Assembly (NCBI RefSeq): GCF_014637085.1
Contig: NZ_BMEU01000002.1
Location: 62,001-126,000 of the forward strand
Source of the DNA: Comamonas phosphati
GTDB lineage: Bacteria; Pseudomonadota; Gammaproteobacteria; Burkholderiales; Burkholderiaceae_C
Direction of reading: 5' to 3'
Length of the DNA: 64,000 bases
Below are positions 16,394-25,898 of the stretch, one piece after another. Within the stretch, counting starts at the first letter, position 1, and each line of letters starts with the position of its first letter. The position numbers and the translations under genes are program-made. Below the pieces are notes generated by a model. It was not told where the DNA came from, ran no database searches, and was given only the letters and a program-made list of their open reading frames with translations.

Positions 16394-18397
16394 TCAAGCT
16401 ACCAGGGTGATGTCCAGCGCCACGGGGGACTGCGGCGCATATTCTTTGAGCGGCGACAGCAGCTGCGCCGAAGCACATGCCAGCTGTGACTGCAGGGCGG
16501 TGAGCTGCGTGTCTGACGTCTCGATCTCGGCAATGCGCTCCTCCAGCCCCGTGGCCGCGTGCTGGATGCGGTCCACGGCTTCCAGGCGGCGCGAGAAGCT
16601 GCGCTTGCGTTCCTTCAATTGTGCATCGAGCGGTGCGGTGACGGATTTACTCCACAAATCCACGTCGTTGGCGGCCGACTCGAACACCGTGCGCAGGCGC
16701 ATGGCCAGCGCCTTGATCAGCCGCTGGGAGAAAGCGGCATTGCTCAGCTTGAGCGCCTGGCTCAGGCCCAGGTACTGGGTATAGCTGGCTTCGATGCGGC
16801 GCAGGTCGTCGGTGAAATCGGGCAGCAACAGCGGTGGCGGCATCTGCAGCGAAAAACCGAACTCCGCGTTGAGCTCCTTGTAGGCGGCGCTCACCATGGT
16901 CTGGATATCGGCGGCCTGGGCGTGGGCCCGCTCGGCCACGATATGCAGGCGCTCGAAGGTTTCGGCATATACCTTGCGGGCACCCAGTTTGAGGCCGCGC
17001 TGCTCCAGTGCATCCTTGAGCTCGCCCAGCTCGCGCTTGAGGCTGCCGGAGCTGAGCTGATGGAACAGGGTCTTGAGCATGCGCATGTGGGCGGAGCGCA
17101 GCGCCTGTATCTTGGCCGTGCTTTGCTCGAACTCGCGCTGCTCGCTCTCGATGCGGCTGCGCATGCTGGCAATCACCGTGGTGTTCTTGCCGCGCAGGCT
17201 TTGCAGCTCGGCCATCTGGTCGTCGAGATCGCGGCGGCGGATGTTGAGCACCCGTTCCACCTCCTGGCGCAGCTGCTGCACATTGGCAACCACCGCGGTC
17301 TGCAATACCTTCTGCCGCTGGCCCATGATGCCGTGGGCCAGCAGGTTCTCGAAGGCCGGCAGCCCGCTGGCCTGCAGCAGGGCCTGGTTGTCACCCACCT
17401 TGGCCACCAGGCCCTTCTGTGCCGACACCGGCAGCACGCGCTCGACGGCCACGCCGAGGATCTGCGCCGATTCTTCGCGCTGGCGCTTGAGCTGCGCCTG
17501 CACCTGCGGGCCCGAACTCAGGGAGTCCCACAGGGTATCGATCTTGTTGAGCACGACCAGCCTCGACACGGCCTGCGGATCCACGCCGTCGGCGGCGCCG
17601 GATTGCGCCGGGCCCTGGGACAGGACATGGTCGCGCCAGATGGACAGGTCCGATTTGGTGACGCCCGTGTCGGCCGCCAGCACAAAGACCACGGCATGGG
17701 CCTGGGGAATCAGGTTGACGGTCAGCTCGGGTTCGGCACCCACGGCATTCAGGCCCGGCGTGTCGAGAATCACCAGGCCCTGCTTGAGCAGTGGATGGGG
17801 CATGTTGATCAGCGCGTGGCGCCACATAGGCACTTCCACGAGGCCGTGCGCGTCGCGCTGCGGATTGTCGGCGCCCTCTTCGTCATGCCAGAAGCCCCAG
17901 GCTCGCGCCTGCTCCACGGAGACCTTGCGCACCTCGGCCACCTTGGTCAGCGTGTCGGCAATCTGCTGGGCGTTCTCAATGTCCAGCGGATGGTGCATCC
18001 AGGCCTCGCCGCGCATGCGCCACTGGCCCAGGCTTTCGGGCGACTCGCGCGTATCGATGGGCAGCAGCCGCAGCCCCGGTGGGTGCTCGGCATCCCAGCC
18101 CAGCTCGGCCGGGCACATGGTGGTGCGGCCCGCGCTGGCCGGCATGAGCCGGCGCCCGTACTGGGCAAAGAAGATGGCGTTGATGAGTTCGGACTTGCCG
18201 CGCGAGAATTCGGCCACGAAGGCGACCATCACCTTGTCGCTGCGCACCTGGGCCTCCAGGCGCTGCAGGCGCTCCTGCACCGCGGCATCCAGCAGGTCCT
18301 GGTCGGCCAGCCATTCGCGCAGCGCATTCAGTTGCTGGGCAAAGCCCCTGCGCCAGGCACCGAACTGGTCGAATTGCTCGTTAAATGATGCTCCCAC
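16394..18397 (-). CDS. Dynamin-like GTPase family protein
   Basis: A 667-residue large GTPase. G1 is EFSRGKSELINA (about residues 63-74), G2 the Thr pair in RTTMCP, G3 LDTPGLNAVG (about 212) and G4 VVLNKID (about 280). Long coiled-coil regions follow (about 370-660), as in bacterial dynamin-like proteins. There is no clear membrane helix. The closest functional models, from memory, are CrfC/YjdA and LeoA-type proteins linked to chromosome dynamics or membranes. It lies between mutM and mutY, four bases before mutY, so it is probably cotranscribed with a base-excision repair enzyme. The true role is unknown. Confidence 0.85.
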   Translation of the reverse strand: MGASFNEQFDQFGAWRRGFAQQLNALREWLADQDLLDAAVQERLQRLEAQVRSDKVMVAFVAEFSRGKSELINAIFFAQYGRRLMPASAGRTTMCPAELGWDAEHPPGLRLLPIDTRESPESLGQWRMRGEAWMHHPLDIENAQQIADTLTKVAEVRKVSVEQARAWGFWHDEEGADNPQRDAHGLVEVPMWRHALINMPHPLLKQGLVILDTPGLNAVGAEPELTVNLIPQAHAVVFVLAADTGVTKSDLSIWRDHVLSQGPAQSGAADGVDPQAVSRLVVLNKIDTLWDSLSSGPQVQAQLKRQREESAQILGVAVERVLPVSAQKGLVAKVGDNQALLQASGLPAFENLLAHGIMGQRQKVLQTAVVANVQQLRQEVERVLNIRRRDLDDQMAELQSLRGKNTTVIASMRSRIESEQREFEQSTAKIQALRSAHMRMLKTLFHQLSSGSLKRELGELKDALEQRGLKLGARKVYAETFERLHIVAERAHAQAADIQTMVSAAYKELNAEFGFSLQMPPPLLLPDFTDDLRRIEASYTQYLGLSQALKLSNAAFSQRLIKALAMRLRTVFESAANDVDLWSKSVTAPLDAQLKERKRSFSRRLEAVDRIQHAATGLEERIAEIETSDTQLTALQSQLACASAQLLSPLKEYAPQSPVALDITLVA

Positions 18398-18573
18398 CGG
18401 AATCCCCCGCGACTGGGTTGTACTTCAGGGATGACGCACACATCCCGCCAGCAGGCTTTGCACCCACTTACGCAAAATATAGCACCGCCGCCCCTGTTTT
18501 TACTGCAGCCGAAGCAGGCCGCAACAGATGAAAAACCGCGCATTTCCAGGGATCGCCCGGGCACGTCCTCAAT

Positions 18574-19401
18574 TCAGCCCGGCTGGCAATGCGCGCAATA
18601 GTAGGTGCTGCGCTGCCCCTGGCGCAGCAGCCGGATGGGTCTGCCGCAGTGCGTGCAAGGCTGGCCGTCGCGGCCGTAGACCTTGGCCTGCAGCTGGAAA
18701 TGCCCCTCCATGCCATTGGCCGCCGAGAAGTCGCGCAGCGTGGTGCCGCCATGCTCCACGGCCAATGCCAGCACGGAGCGAATTGCCTCGTGGAGCGCCC
18801 GCACCTTGCGCGGGCCGATGTCGCGCGCGGGTTGTGCCGGATGGATGCGCGACAGGAACAGCACCTCGGACGCATAGATATTGCCGACCCCGACCACCAC
18901 GCTGCCGGAAAGCAGCAGTTGCTTGATCGGCGTGCGGCTCGCCGCCAGGCCGCTGCGGAAGGCCTCGAGGCGAAAGCCGTCCTCCAGCGGCTCCATGCCC
19001 AGATGGTCGAGCAGCTTGCGCGCCAGCGCATCATCCTCACCGGCCACATAGACCACGGCACCAAAGCGGCGCGGGTCATGCAGGCGCAGCAGGCCGCGCG
19101 TGGTCTGCAGATCGAAATGATCGTGCACGCCCGCCGCACCCGGCTCCTCCTCCTCGGGCCCTGCGAAGCGCAGGCTGCCCGACATGCCCAGGTGCAGCAG
19201 CAGCAAGCCCTCGCTCAGATCGAGCAGCAGGTATTTGCCGCGGCGGCGCACGGCCAGCACCTGGCGCCCGGCCAGGGCTTCGCAGGCTATGCCCAGGGGC
19301 CAGCGCAAGGGCTTGCCCAGCGTGGCGGAAACAATGTGCGCACCGGCAATCCGGTCGGCAAACGAGCGGCGCGTCACCTCGACTTCTGGCAACTCAGGCA
19401 T
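18574..19401 (-). CDS. mutM: Bifunctional DNA-formamidopyrimidine glycosylase/DNA-(apurinic) lyase
   Basis: Excises 8-oxoguanine and FaPy lesions and cleaves the strand at the abasic site. The protein begins [13 protein letters not shown], giving the catalytic Pro and Glu directly after Met; this fixes the start at 19401 and excludes an in-frame codon 29 codons upstream. GKYLLLDL holds the conserved Lys. The C-terminal zinc finger is visible as CTHCGRPI and YYCAHCQPG. Length is 275 residues, normal. It is divergent from the TPR gene at 19610 and stands 176 bases upstream of the dynamin-like gene in the same direction, forming a mutM-GTPase-mutY series. Confidence 0.97.
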   Translation of the reverse strand: MPELPEVEVTRRSFADRIAGAHIVSATLGKPLRWPLGIACEALAGRQVLAVRRRGKYLLLDLSEGLLLLHLGMSGSLRFAGPEEEEPGAAGVHDHFDLQTTRGLLRLHDPRRFGAVVYVAGEDDALARKLLDHLGMEPLEDGFRLEAFRSGLAASRTPIKQLLLSGSVVVGVGNIYASEVLFLSRIHPAQPARDIGPRKVRALHEAIRSVLALAVEHGGTTLRDFSAANGMEGHFQLQAKVYGRDGQPCTHCGRPIRLLRQGQRSTYYCAHCQPG

Positions 19402-19609
19402 GTATTTCTTGTTCAAGGCAACGCGAGCCAGTCCCGTGATGCAGCGCGCCCTGGATTGGGACGGAATGCAAGCGGCAAAGCACGGCAACAGGCGCAGCTA
19501 TTGCGAGCCTTTGCAACGCAGCAGACCGCTCCAGCCAGGGATGCGATGCGCACGAGGACTTGTTCAGGATTGCCTCCAGTGTTGTACGAGCTTCGATTAT
19601 TATGGGTCG

Positions 19610-21394
19610 ATGGTTCATCCTCTCCGCCTTCAGGGACTCGCCGTGGCTGCGGCCATGGCCTTGGGAACAGCTATTGCATCGGCCCAGCCAGCCAATCCTC
19701 CGAGCACCGCGCCGGCGCCCCCACCGGAAACCAGCACCCAGGCCACCGACCGCGAAGAGGCACAGGCCGCGCTGGGCGCCGAGCTGTTCTACGAGATCCT
19801 GGTCGGTGAACTGGCCGCCAGCGAAGGCGCGCTCACCGACGCCCAGGCCATGATGATGGAGGCCGCGCGCACCAGCGGCGACGAGAAGCTCTACCGCCGC
19901 GCCACCGAGCTGGCCCTGCAGTCGCGCTCGGGCGAACGCGCCCTGCGCAATGCCCGCGCCTGGCTGGAGGCCTATCCCGAATCACGCAATGCCAACCGCG
20001 CCGTGCTGCAGATACTGGTGGCGCTCAACCGCATTTCCGACTCGGCCGGTTATTTGCGCAAGGAAGTGCAGACCACGCCCGCGGCCGCCAAGCCCGCCAC
20101 CTTTCTGGGCATCACCCAGCTCTACAACAACGCCAGCGACAAGCCGCTGGCCGCCGATATCGTCGAGCAGGCTCTGGAAGGCCAGCTCAAGGACCCCACC
20201 AGCGGCCCCATGGCCTGGGCCGCCATCGGCCACATGCGGCTGATCGCCGACCAGAAGGCCGCAGCCCTGCAGGCCGTGCAGAACGCCCAGGACCTGAGCC
20301 CCGACACGGGCGCCATCACCTTGCTGGCCATGGAACTGCTGGAGTCCGGCTCCACCGAGGTCGAGCCCCTGGTCCAGCGCTATCTGGCCAAGCACCCCTC
20401 GGCCCAGATGCGCATGGCCTATGCGCGCGTGCTGCTGGGGCAAAAACGCGTGGCCGACGCCCGGGTCCAGCTCAAGGCCATCACCACCGATACGTCCGAC
20501 TACCCAGAGGCCTGGGCCGTGCTGGCCGGCCTGCAGCTGCAGGCCAACGACCTGCCCGCGGCGCAGAATTCGATAGAGCGCTTTGGCGCCCTGCTGCCCA
20601 AGCTGCAAAGCGGCGTGGGCCGCAATGCGGGCCAGTCCCAGTACTACCTGCTGCAGGCCGATCTGGCCGAGAAGCAGCAGCGCTATGAAGAGGCCGATGC
20701 CTATCTGACCCAGATCAACGATGCGCCCAACCTGCTGAGCGTGCAGGCGCGCCGCGCCGGACTGCTGGCGCGCCAGGGCAAGATCCGGCAGGCGCAGGCC
20801 CTGATCCAGGCCGTGCCCGCCACCGGCCCCAACCAGCAGCGCCTCAAGCAGCTGGCAGAAGCGCAGCTGCTGCGCGATGCGGGCCTGGCCGGCGAGGCCT
20901 ATACCCTGCAGGCAGCCATGCAGAAGACGGCCCCCGACGACGTGGAACTGGCCTACGACACCGCCATGCTGGCCGAGCGCGCCGGCAAGTACGACGAGAT
21001 GGAAACGCTGCTGCGCGACATCATTGCACGCAAGCCCGATTTCCAGCACGCCTACAACGCCCTGGGCTATTCGTTTGCCGAGCGCGGCGTGCGCCTGGAC
21101 GAGGCCGAGGCGCTGATCCAGAAGGCCCTGGACATGGAGCCCGGCGACCCCTTCATCACCGACAGCCTGGGCTGGGTCAAATTCCGCAAGGGCGATCTTC
21201 CCGGCGCCGAAACCCTGCTCGAAAAAGCCTATGCCACGCGCAAGGACGCGGAAATCGCCGCCCACCTCGGCGAAGTGCTGTGGGTACAGGGCAAGCGCGA
21301 CCGTGCCCAGCAGGTCTGGCGCCAGGGCCTGGAGGCCAGCCCCGACAACAGCAGCTTGAAGGACACGATGAAACGCCTGGGAGCCAGGCCTTGA
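19610..21394 (+). CDS. Exported tetratricopeptide repeat protein
   Basis: A 594-residue protein beginning with a likely signal peptide (GLAVAAAMALGTAIASAQPA, cleavage near residue 26) and a Pro/Thr-rich linker. The rest is helical TPR repeats; clear units are seen toward the C-terminus, e.g. HAYNALGYSFAERGVRLDEA and FITDSLGWVKFRKGDLPGAE. No catalytic motif is visible. It overlaps the first base pairs of lolB, so the two are translationally coupled. In related bacteria the TPR-lolB-ispE order is conserved, which suggests a role in envelope assembly, but no direct function can be read from the sequence. Confidence 0.87.
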   Translation: MVHPLRLQGLAVAAAMALGTAIASAQPANPPSTAPAPPPETSTQATDREEAQAALGAELFYEILVGELAASEGALTDAQAMMMEAARTSGDEKLYRRATELALQSRSGERALRNARAWLEAYPESRNANRAVLQILVALNRISDSAGYLRKEVQTTPAAAKPATFLGITQLYNNASDKPLAADIVEQALEGQLKDPTSGPMAWAAIGHMRLIADQKAAALQAVQNAQDLSPDTGAITLLAMELLESGSTEVEPLVQRYLAKHPSAQMRMAYARVLLGQKRVADARVQLKAITTDTSDYPEAWAVLAGLQLQANDLPAAQNSIERFGALLPKLQSGVGRNAGQSQYYLLQADLAEKQQRYEEADAYLTQINDAPNLLSVQARRAGLLARQGKIRQAQALIQAVPATGPNQQRLKQLAEAQLLRDAGLAGEAYTLQAAMQKTAPDDVELAYDTAMLAERAGKYDEMETLLRDIIARKPDFQHAYNALGYSFAERGVRLDEAEALIQKALDMEPGDPFITDSLGWVKFRKGDLPGAETLLEKAYATRKDAEIAAHLGEVLWVQGKRDRAQQVWRQGLEASPDNSSLKDTMKRLGARP

Positions 21395-21936
21395 CGCTTC
21401 CCATCAAGCAGCCCTGGCGCAGACTCCAGGCCCGCTCCCGGGTGCTGGCCTGTGCGGCCTTGTGCACGGCCCTCCTGGCAGGCTGCGCCCAGCCCGCGCG
21501 CCAATTGGGCAAGAGCGAAGGCGCCGCCGCCCACTGGTCGGGACGCATGGCACTGCAGGTCGAAGGCCAGAGCCAGGCGCAGAACCAGTCTTTCAGTGCG
21601 GCGTTCGAACTCGAGGGCCGCCCCCAGCAGGGCCAGCTGCTGGTCTTCACCCCCCTGGGCTCCACCATTGCCAGCCTGCAATGGACCGCCTCCCAGGCCG
21701 TGCTGCAGCAGGGCGAGCGCATCACCACCTCGGACTCCCTGCCCGCGCTGATAGAGCAGCTGACGGGCAGCGAGCTGCCGATCACGGCACTGTTCGACTG
21801 GCTGCAAGGCAGGAACACGGCCGCCGCCGGCTGGCAGGTGGACCTGTCGCGCATCAGCGAAGGACGGCTGCGCGCCGACCGCATCAGTCCGCCGCCGCCG
21901 GCCTCGCTGCGCATCGTGCTGGACTCCGACCAATAG
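21391..21936 (+). CDS. lolB: Outer membrane lipoprotein LolB
   Basis: Accepts lipoproteins from the periplasmic carrier LolA and inserts them into the outer membrane. The 181-residue product has a signal peptide ending in the lipobox LLAGC (Cys about residue 31), then the LolB barrel with HWSGRMALQVEGQ and LLVFTPLGSTIASLQW. The chosen start is TTG at 21391, whose last two bases are part of the TPR stop codon; this gives a normal lipoprotein signal. The only in-frame ATG (21280) would add 37 non-signal residues inside the TPR gene. Next gene is ispE, 79 bases on. Confidence 0.88.
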   Translation: MTLPIKQPWRRLQARSRVLACAALCTALLAGCAQPARQLGKSEGAAAHWSGRMALQVEGQSQAQNQSFSAAFELEGRPQQGQLLVFTPLGSTIASLQWTASQAVLQQGERITTSDSLPALIEQLTGSELPITALFDWLQGRNTAAAGWQVDLSRISEGRLRADRISPPPPASLRIVLDSDQ

Positions 21937-22015
21937 TTCCCACGCAGGGGCCGCAGGCAGCGCTGCAAGCCTGCTATCGTCGCCTCCTGCATCACCACTC
22001 TCTTTTCTTTGCGCC

Positions 22016-22879
22016 ATGCACTCGCTTTATGACGTGCCGGCTCCGGCCAAGCTCAATCTGTTCCTGCACATCACGGGCCGCCGCCCCGACGGCTATCACC
22101 TGCTCGAATCGGTGTTCATGCTCATCGACTGGCATGACGTGCTGCACTTCGAACACCGCCAAGACAGCCAAATCAGCCGGGAGGATCTCTCGGGCATGGC
22201 CCTGCCCCCCGACGACCTGATCGTGCGCGCCGCCCAGGCGCTGCGGCAGGCCACGGGCTGCACCCAGGGCGCGCATATCGGCGTGGACAAGCGCATCCCC
22301 GCCCAGGCCGGCATGGGCGGCGGCTCGTCCGATGCGGCCACCACGCTGATGGCGCTCAACCGCCTGTGGAATCTGAATCTCGCGCGCCAGGAGCTGCAGC
22401 AAATCGGCCTCGGCCTGGGCGCCGATGTGCCGTTCTTTCTGCACGGCAGCTCCGCCTGGGTCGGCGGCATAGGCGAAGTCATCACCTCGCTGGAAGGCCC
22501 GAGCAAGCTGCCGTCCCAGCAGTTCGTGGTGGTCAAGCCCGAGGCGGGCCTGGAGACCGGCAAGATTTTCTCCAGTCCTTTGCTGAAACGCGATTCAGAG
22601 CCTGCTACAATCGCCGGCTTTGCTGCAGACCACTACGGCTTTGGCCGGAACGACTTGCAGCCAGTTGCCGAAGGCTTGCAGCCCGAAGTGAAGAAGGCCA
22701 GGGATTGGCTGGAGTCCTTCAAATTGCATGCTATAATGACTGGCTCAGGAAGTGCAGTATTTGCACCAATGAAGCAAGCCATTGATCTTGCAGGGCATCC
22801 AAGCTCGTGGCAGGTCAGGGTTTGCAGCAATCTGGAAAGCCATCCCATCAGGGATTGGGTTGCAGATAAAAATTCATAG
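22016..22879 (+). CDS. ispE: 4-(cytidine 5'-diphospho)-2-C-methyl-D-erythritol kinase
   Basis: Phosphorylates CDP-methylerythritol in the non-mevalonate isoprenoid pathway. The 287-residue GHMP kinase has PAPAKLNLFLHITGRRPDGY at the N-terminus with the catalytic Lys, and the ATP-binding glycine loop PAQAGMGGGSSDAA at about 98-111. The C-terminal block MTGSGSAVFAP is also typical. The last 100 or so bases of the gene are less G+C rich than the rest. It is followed by tRNA-Gln and prs, the classical betaproteobacterial order. Confidence 0.96.
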   Translation: MHSLYDVPAPAKLNLFLHITGRRPDGYHLLESVFMLIDWHDVLHFEHRQDSQISREDLSGMALPPDDLIVRAAQALRQATGCTQGAHIGVDKRIPAQAGMGGGSSDAATTLMALNRLWNLNLARQELQQIGLGLGADVPFFLHGSSAWVGGIGEVITSLEGPSKLPSQQFVVVKPEAGLETGKIFSSPLLKRDSEPATIAGFAADHYGFGRNDLQPVAEGLQPEVKKARDWLESFKLHAIMTGSGSAVFAPMKQAIDLAGHPSSWQVRVCSNLESHPIRDWVADKNS

Positions 22880-22909
22880 GGCTTCTTGCTTTCGGCAAGT
22901 GGCCTGTGT

Positions 22910-22986
22910 AGGGGAGTCGCCAAGTTGGTAAAGGCACCGGATTTTGATTCCGGCATGCGAGGGTTCGAGTCCTTCCTCCCCTGCCA
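22910..22986 (+). tRNA. tRNA-Gln (anticodon TTG)
   Basis: A 77-base cloverleaf. The acceptor stem AGGGGAG/CTCCCCT pairs fully, the anticodon loop is TTTTGAT (TTG), the T-loop TTCGAGT, and the CCA end is encoded. It lies between ispE and prs, the usual place in betaproteobacteria, and is probably processed from their transcript. Confidence 0.97.
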
Positions 22987-23030
22987 AACATCTTCTTGCG
23001 CCACAGCAACCCGCAGCACTGGGACGCTCA

Positions 23031-23990
23031 ATGCATTCACATCACTCTGATTTCATGGTCTTCACTGGCAATGCCAATCCCGGCATGGCAGAGGAGATTG
23101 TCAAGCACCTGGGCACCAATTTGGGTGCTGCCGACGTGGGCCGTTTCTCCGATGGGGAAGTCGCTGTCGAGATCAAGCAGAACGTTCGCGCCCGCGACGT
23201 TTTCGTGGTCCAGTCCACCTGCGCCCCGACCAACGACAACCTGATGGAGTTGCTGGTCATGGTCGACGCCTTGAAGCGCGCCTCGGCCGAGCGCATCTGC
23301 GCCGTAATCCCCTATTTCGGCTATGCCCGCCAGGATCGCCGCCCCCGCTCCAGCCGCGTGCCCATCACCGCCAAGGTCGTGGCCAACATGCTGCAGGCCG
23401 TCGGCGTGGAGCGCGTGCTGACCATGGACCTGCATGCCGACCAGATCCAGGGCTTCTTCGACATCCCCGTGGACAACATCTACGCGACTCCCGTGCTGCT
23501 GGGCGATCTGCGCCAGAAGAAGTACGAGGACCTGATCGTGGTGTCGCCCGACGTGGGTGGCGTGGTGCGCGCCCGTGCGCTGGCCAAGGAACTGGGCTGC
23601 GATCTGGCCATCATCGACAAGCGTCGCCCCAAGGCCAACGTGTCGGAAGTCATGCACGTGATCGGCGACATCGACGGCCGCAACTGCGTGATCATGGACG
23701 ACATGATCGACACTGCCGGCACGCTGGTGAAGGCTGCCGAGGTGCTCAAGCAGCGCGGCGCCAAGAACGTCTACGCCTACTGCTCGCACCCCATCTTCTC
23801 GGGCCCGGCCATTGAGCGCATCGGCAACGGCACGGCCCTGGACCAGGTGGTCGTGACCAACACCATTCCGCTGAGCGCCGCCGCCCAGCAGTGTGGCAAG
23901 ATCCGCCAGCTGTCCGTGGCACCGCTGATTGCCGAGACAATTCACCGGATTTCCAACGGTGAATCGGTGAGCAGCCTGTTTACGGCATAG
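23031..23990 (+). CDS. prs: Ribose-phosphate diphosphokinase (PRPP synthetase)
   Basis: Makes PRPP from ribose 5-phosphate and ATP for purine, pyrimidine, His, Trp and NAD synthesis. The 319-residue protein opens [23 protein letters not shown] 23031 is chosen because frames further upstream run into the tRNA. Recognisable sites are [10 protein letters not shown] (ATP/flexible loop), [16 protein letters not shown] (Mg-binding signature) and the PRPP loop [13 protein letters not shown]. Length is normal. It follows tRNA-Gln by 44 bases and precedes rplY. Confidence 0.97.
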   Translation: MHSHHSDFMVFTGNANPGMAEEIVKHLGTNLGAADVGRFSDGEVAVEIKQNVRARDVFVVQSTCAPTNDNLMELLVMVDALKRASAERICAVIPYFGYARQDRRPRSSRVPITAKVVANMLQAVGVERVLTMDLHADQIQGFFDIPVDNIYATPVLLGDLRQKKYEDLIVVSPDVGGVVRARALAKELGCDLAIIDKRRPKANVSEVMHVIGDIDGRNCVIMDDMIDTAGTLVKAAEVLKQRGAKNVYAYCSHPIFSGPAIERIGNGTALDQVVVTNTIPLSAAAQQCGKIRQLSVAPLIAETIHRISNGESVSSLFTA

Positions 23991-24020
23991 AATCTAGGGC
24001 TTTTCGGCCTGAACACAAGC

Positions 24021-24047
24021 AAACCTCCCAGGTGCTCTGGGAGGTTT
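24021..24047 (+). terminator. Strong hairpin after prs
   Basis: AAACCTCCCAG-GTGCT-CTGGGAGGTTT, an 11-bp perfect stem 30 bases after the prs stop. The T tract after it is poor (TGGCCGTTTC), so it may be a weak terminator or an RNA-processing/leader structure ahead of rplY. Confidence 0.6.
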
Positions 24048-24152
24048 GGCCGTTTCAGGCCTTCGCAAGAGCCGACGTCTGCCCCGGTGGCAGACAGGTT
24101 CTTTTATCAAATGGGTGAGACTGGTCGCGGTCCACCCCACTAGGAGTTAGTT

Positions 24153-24779
24153 ATGCAATTCGTCGCTTTTGAGCGCGCAAAGCAAGGTACGGGTGCGAGC
24201 CGCCGTCTGCGTAATTCGGGCAAGACCCCCGGCATCGTTTACGGTGCGGGTGAAGCCCAACTGATCGAAATCGATCACAACGCCCTGTGGCACGCCCTGC
24301 ACAAGGAAGCTTTCCACTCCAGCGTGCTGGACATGGAAGTGAACGGTCAAGTGACCAAGGTTGTGCTGCGCGACGTGCAGTTCCACCCCTTCAAGAAGCT
24401 GGTGCAGCACATTGACTTCCAGCGCGTGGACGCCAACACCAAGGTGCACCTGAAGGTGCCTCTGCACTTCGAAGGCGAGGAAGAGTCCCCCGCCGTGAAG
24501 ACCGAGAAGTGCACGATCACCCGCCTGATCCACGAACTGGACGTGGTGTGCATGCCCGCCCAGCTGCCCGAGTTCATCAAGGTGGACCTGAGCGCCCTGA
24601 CCTCCAAGTCTGCTCTGGGCCTGCAAGCCCTGAAGCTGCCCAACGGCGTGAAGGCCGTGGTGCGCGGCTCCAACAAGAACCCCGCCCTGGTGTCCATCAA
24701 GCTGCCCGATGTGGCTCCCGTAGAAGGCGCAGCAGCACCCGCTCCCGCAGCTGCTCCCGCCAAGAAGGGCAAGAAGTAA
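24153..24779 (+). CDS. rplY: 50S ribosomal protein L25/general stress protein Ctc
   Basis: Binds 5S rRNA in the large ribosomal subunit. The 208-residue form has the N-terminal L25 domain (about 1-95: GASRRLRNSGKTPGIVYG) plus the C-terminal TL5/CTC domain (about 100-185: VHLKVPLHFEGEEESPAVK), unlike the short Escherichia coli L25. The tail is Ala/Pro-rich and ends PAKKGKK. TAGGAGTTAGTT gives the ribosome site for ATG 24153. It is followed by a terminator and then pth. Confidence 0.97.
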   Translation: MQFVAFERAKQGTGASRRLRNSGKTPGIVYGAGEAQLIEIDHNALWHALHKEAFHSSVLDMEVNGQVTKVVLRDVQFHPFKKLVQHIDFQRVDANTKVHLKVPLHFEGEEESPAVKTEKCTITRLIHELDVVCMPAQLPEFIKVDLSALTSKSALGLQALKLPNGVKAVVRGSNKNPALVSIKLPDVAPVEGAAAPAPAAAPAKKGKK

Positions 24780-24830
24780 TTCTTGCGACTTCGGTACGGC
24801 GCCCGCCGCCGTACCCTTGCAAAAATGCGC

Positions 24831-24856
24831 AAAGGCTCACCTCGGTGGGCCTTTTT
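24831..24856 (+). terminator. Intrinsic terminator after rplY
   Basis: AAAGGCTCACC-TCG-GTGGGCCTTTTT. The stem has one mismatch and is followed by a T run, 52 bases past the rplY stop. Confidence 0.75.
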
Positions 24857-24917
24857 CATGTCCGCATGAAACAGCGCCAAGCCTCTCGGCATCGCTGCGG
24901 ATGGAGATAATCAGTCC

Positions 24918-25556
24918 ATGATCAAACTGTTTGTCGGCCTGGGCAACCCCGGCCCGGAATACGAAGACACACGCCACAATGCCGGCTTCTGGTGGATCGA
25001 CGCCTTGGCCCGCGAGCTCAAGGTCACGCTGGTGCCCGAGCGCAGCTACTGGGGACTGATGGCCCGTACCACGGTCAACGGGCAGACCGTCTGGCTGCTG
25101 CAGCCCCAGACCTTCATGAACCTCTCGGGCAAGTCCGTGGGCACGCTGGCGCGCTTCTTCAAGATCCAGCCCGACGAAATCCTGGTGGTGCACGACGAGC
25201 TGGACTTCGAGCCCGGCCAGGTCAAGCTCAAGCGCGGCGGCAGCCATGGCGGTCACAACGGCCTGCGCGACATCCATGCCCAGCTGGGCTCGGCCGATTA
25301 CTGGCGCCTGCGCGTGGGCATAGGCCATCCGGGCCACAAGGGAGAAGTCGCGAACTGGGTGCTCAAGAAACCGGCGCCGGACCAGTTCAAGCTGATCGAG
25401 GACGGGATTCTTCATTCGCTCAAGGCCTGGCCCGAGCTGATCGCCGGCCAGATGGACAAGGCCACGCTGGCCATCCACACCACCAAGCCGCCGCGCCCCA
25501 AGCCGCCGCGCCAGCCTGGGCCCGAGGCCGGGCAGACAAAGGCCGCAGAAAACTGA
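24918..25556 (+). CDS. pth: Peptidyl-tRNA hydrolase
   Basis: Releases peptides from prematurely dropped peptidyl-tRNA. The 212-residue protein shows [20 protein letters not shown] at residues 3-22 with the catalytic His, then [12 protein letters not shown] and [20 protein letters not shown], all standard. A Pro/Lys-rich C-terminal tail of about 20 residues ([13 protein letters not shown]) is longer than in Escherichia coli. ATG 24918 follows GGAGATAATCAGTCC. It ends the prs-rplY-pth set and converges with the ferredoxin gene. Confidence 0.96.
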   Translation: MIKLFVGLGNPGPEYEDTRHNAGFWWIDALARELKVTLVPERSYWGLMARTTVNGQTVWLLQPQTFMNLSGKSVGTLARFFKIQPDEILVVHDELDFEPGQVKLKRGGSHGGHNGLRDIHAQLGSADYWRLRVGIGHPGHKGEVANWVLKKPAPDQFKLIEDGILHSLKAWPELIAGQMDKATLAIHTTKPPRPKPPRQPGPEAGQTKAAEN

Positions 25557-25605
25557 AGCTTGCTTTCAAATCAATAGCCGCCAGCGCAAGACAGATCTGA
25601 GCTTC
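25557..25605 (+). repeat. Degenerate ATAGC-type intergenic element
   Basis: Directly after the pth stop: TTTCAAATCAATAGCCGCCA followed by GCGCAAGACAG. It shares AAATCAATAGC and the CCAGCGC block with the elements at 32270 and 34944. Confidence 0.45.
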
Positions 25606-25628
25606 AACCTTAAATCTGGCTGGCCAGC

Positions 25629-25889
25629 TTATTTTTCGGGCTTGGCCTGCTGCAGAGTCTGATATTTGTGCAGCAGCACCTCGCGGCTTTCGATGAATTC
25701 GGGATTCAGCGGAATGCAGGCCACGGGGCAGATCTGCACGCACTGGGGCTCGTCGAAATGGCCCACGCACTCGGTGCACTTGTGCGGATCGATCTCGTAG
25801 AACGCCTCGCCCATGGAGATGGCATCGTTGGGGCACTCGGGCTCGCAGACATCGCAGTTGATGCATTCGTCGGTAATCATCAGTGCCAT
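25629..25889 (-). CDS. YfhL-type 2[4Fe-4S] ferredoxin
   Basis: An 86-residue electron carrier. The first cluster motif is CINCDVCEPECP; the second is spread as CTECVGHFDEPQCVQICP, with the 8-residue insert between the second and third Cys seen in the YfhL/Allochromatium type. Such ferredoxins have a very low-potential cluster. ATG 25889 starts MALMITDECINC; an upstream in-frame codon adds 13 residues of repeat DNA and is rejected. GGAAGGAC is the ribosome site and lies at the edge of a dispersed repeat. It is convergent with pth and divergent from the ABC importer. The redox partner is unknown. Confidence 0.93.
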   Translation of the reverse strand: MALMITDECINCDVCEPECPNDAISMGEAFYEIDPHKCTECVGHFDEPQCVQICPVACIPLNPEFIESREVLLHKYQTLQQAKPEK

Positions 25890-25898
25890 ATTGTCCTT

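Noticed and set aside
16559-18388. A 609-codon plus-strand frame opposite the dynamin-like gene
   Set aside because: Antisense of a gene with intact G1-G4 motifs; composition is shadow-like.
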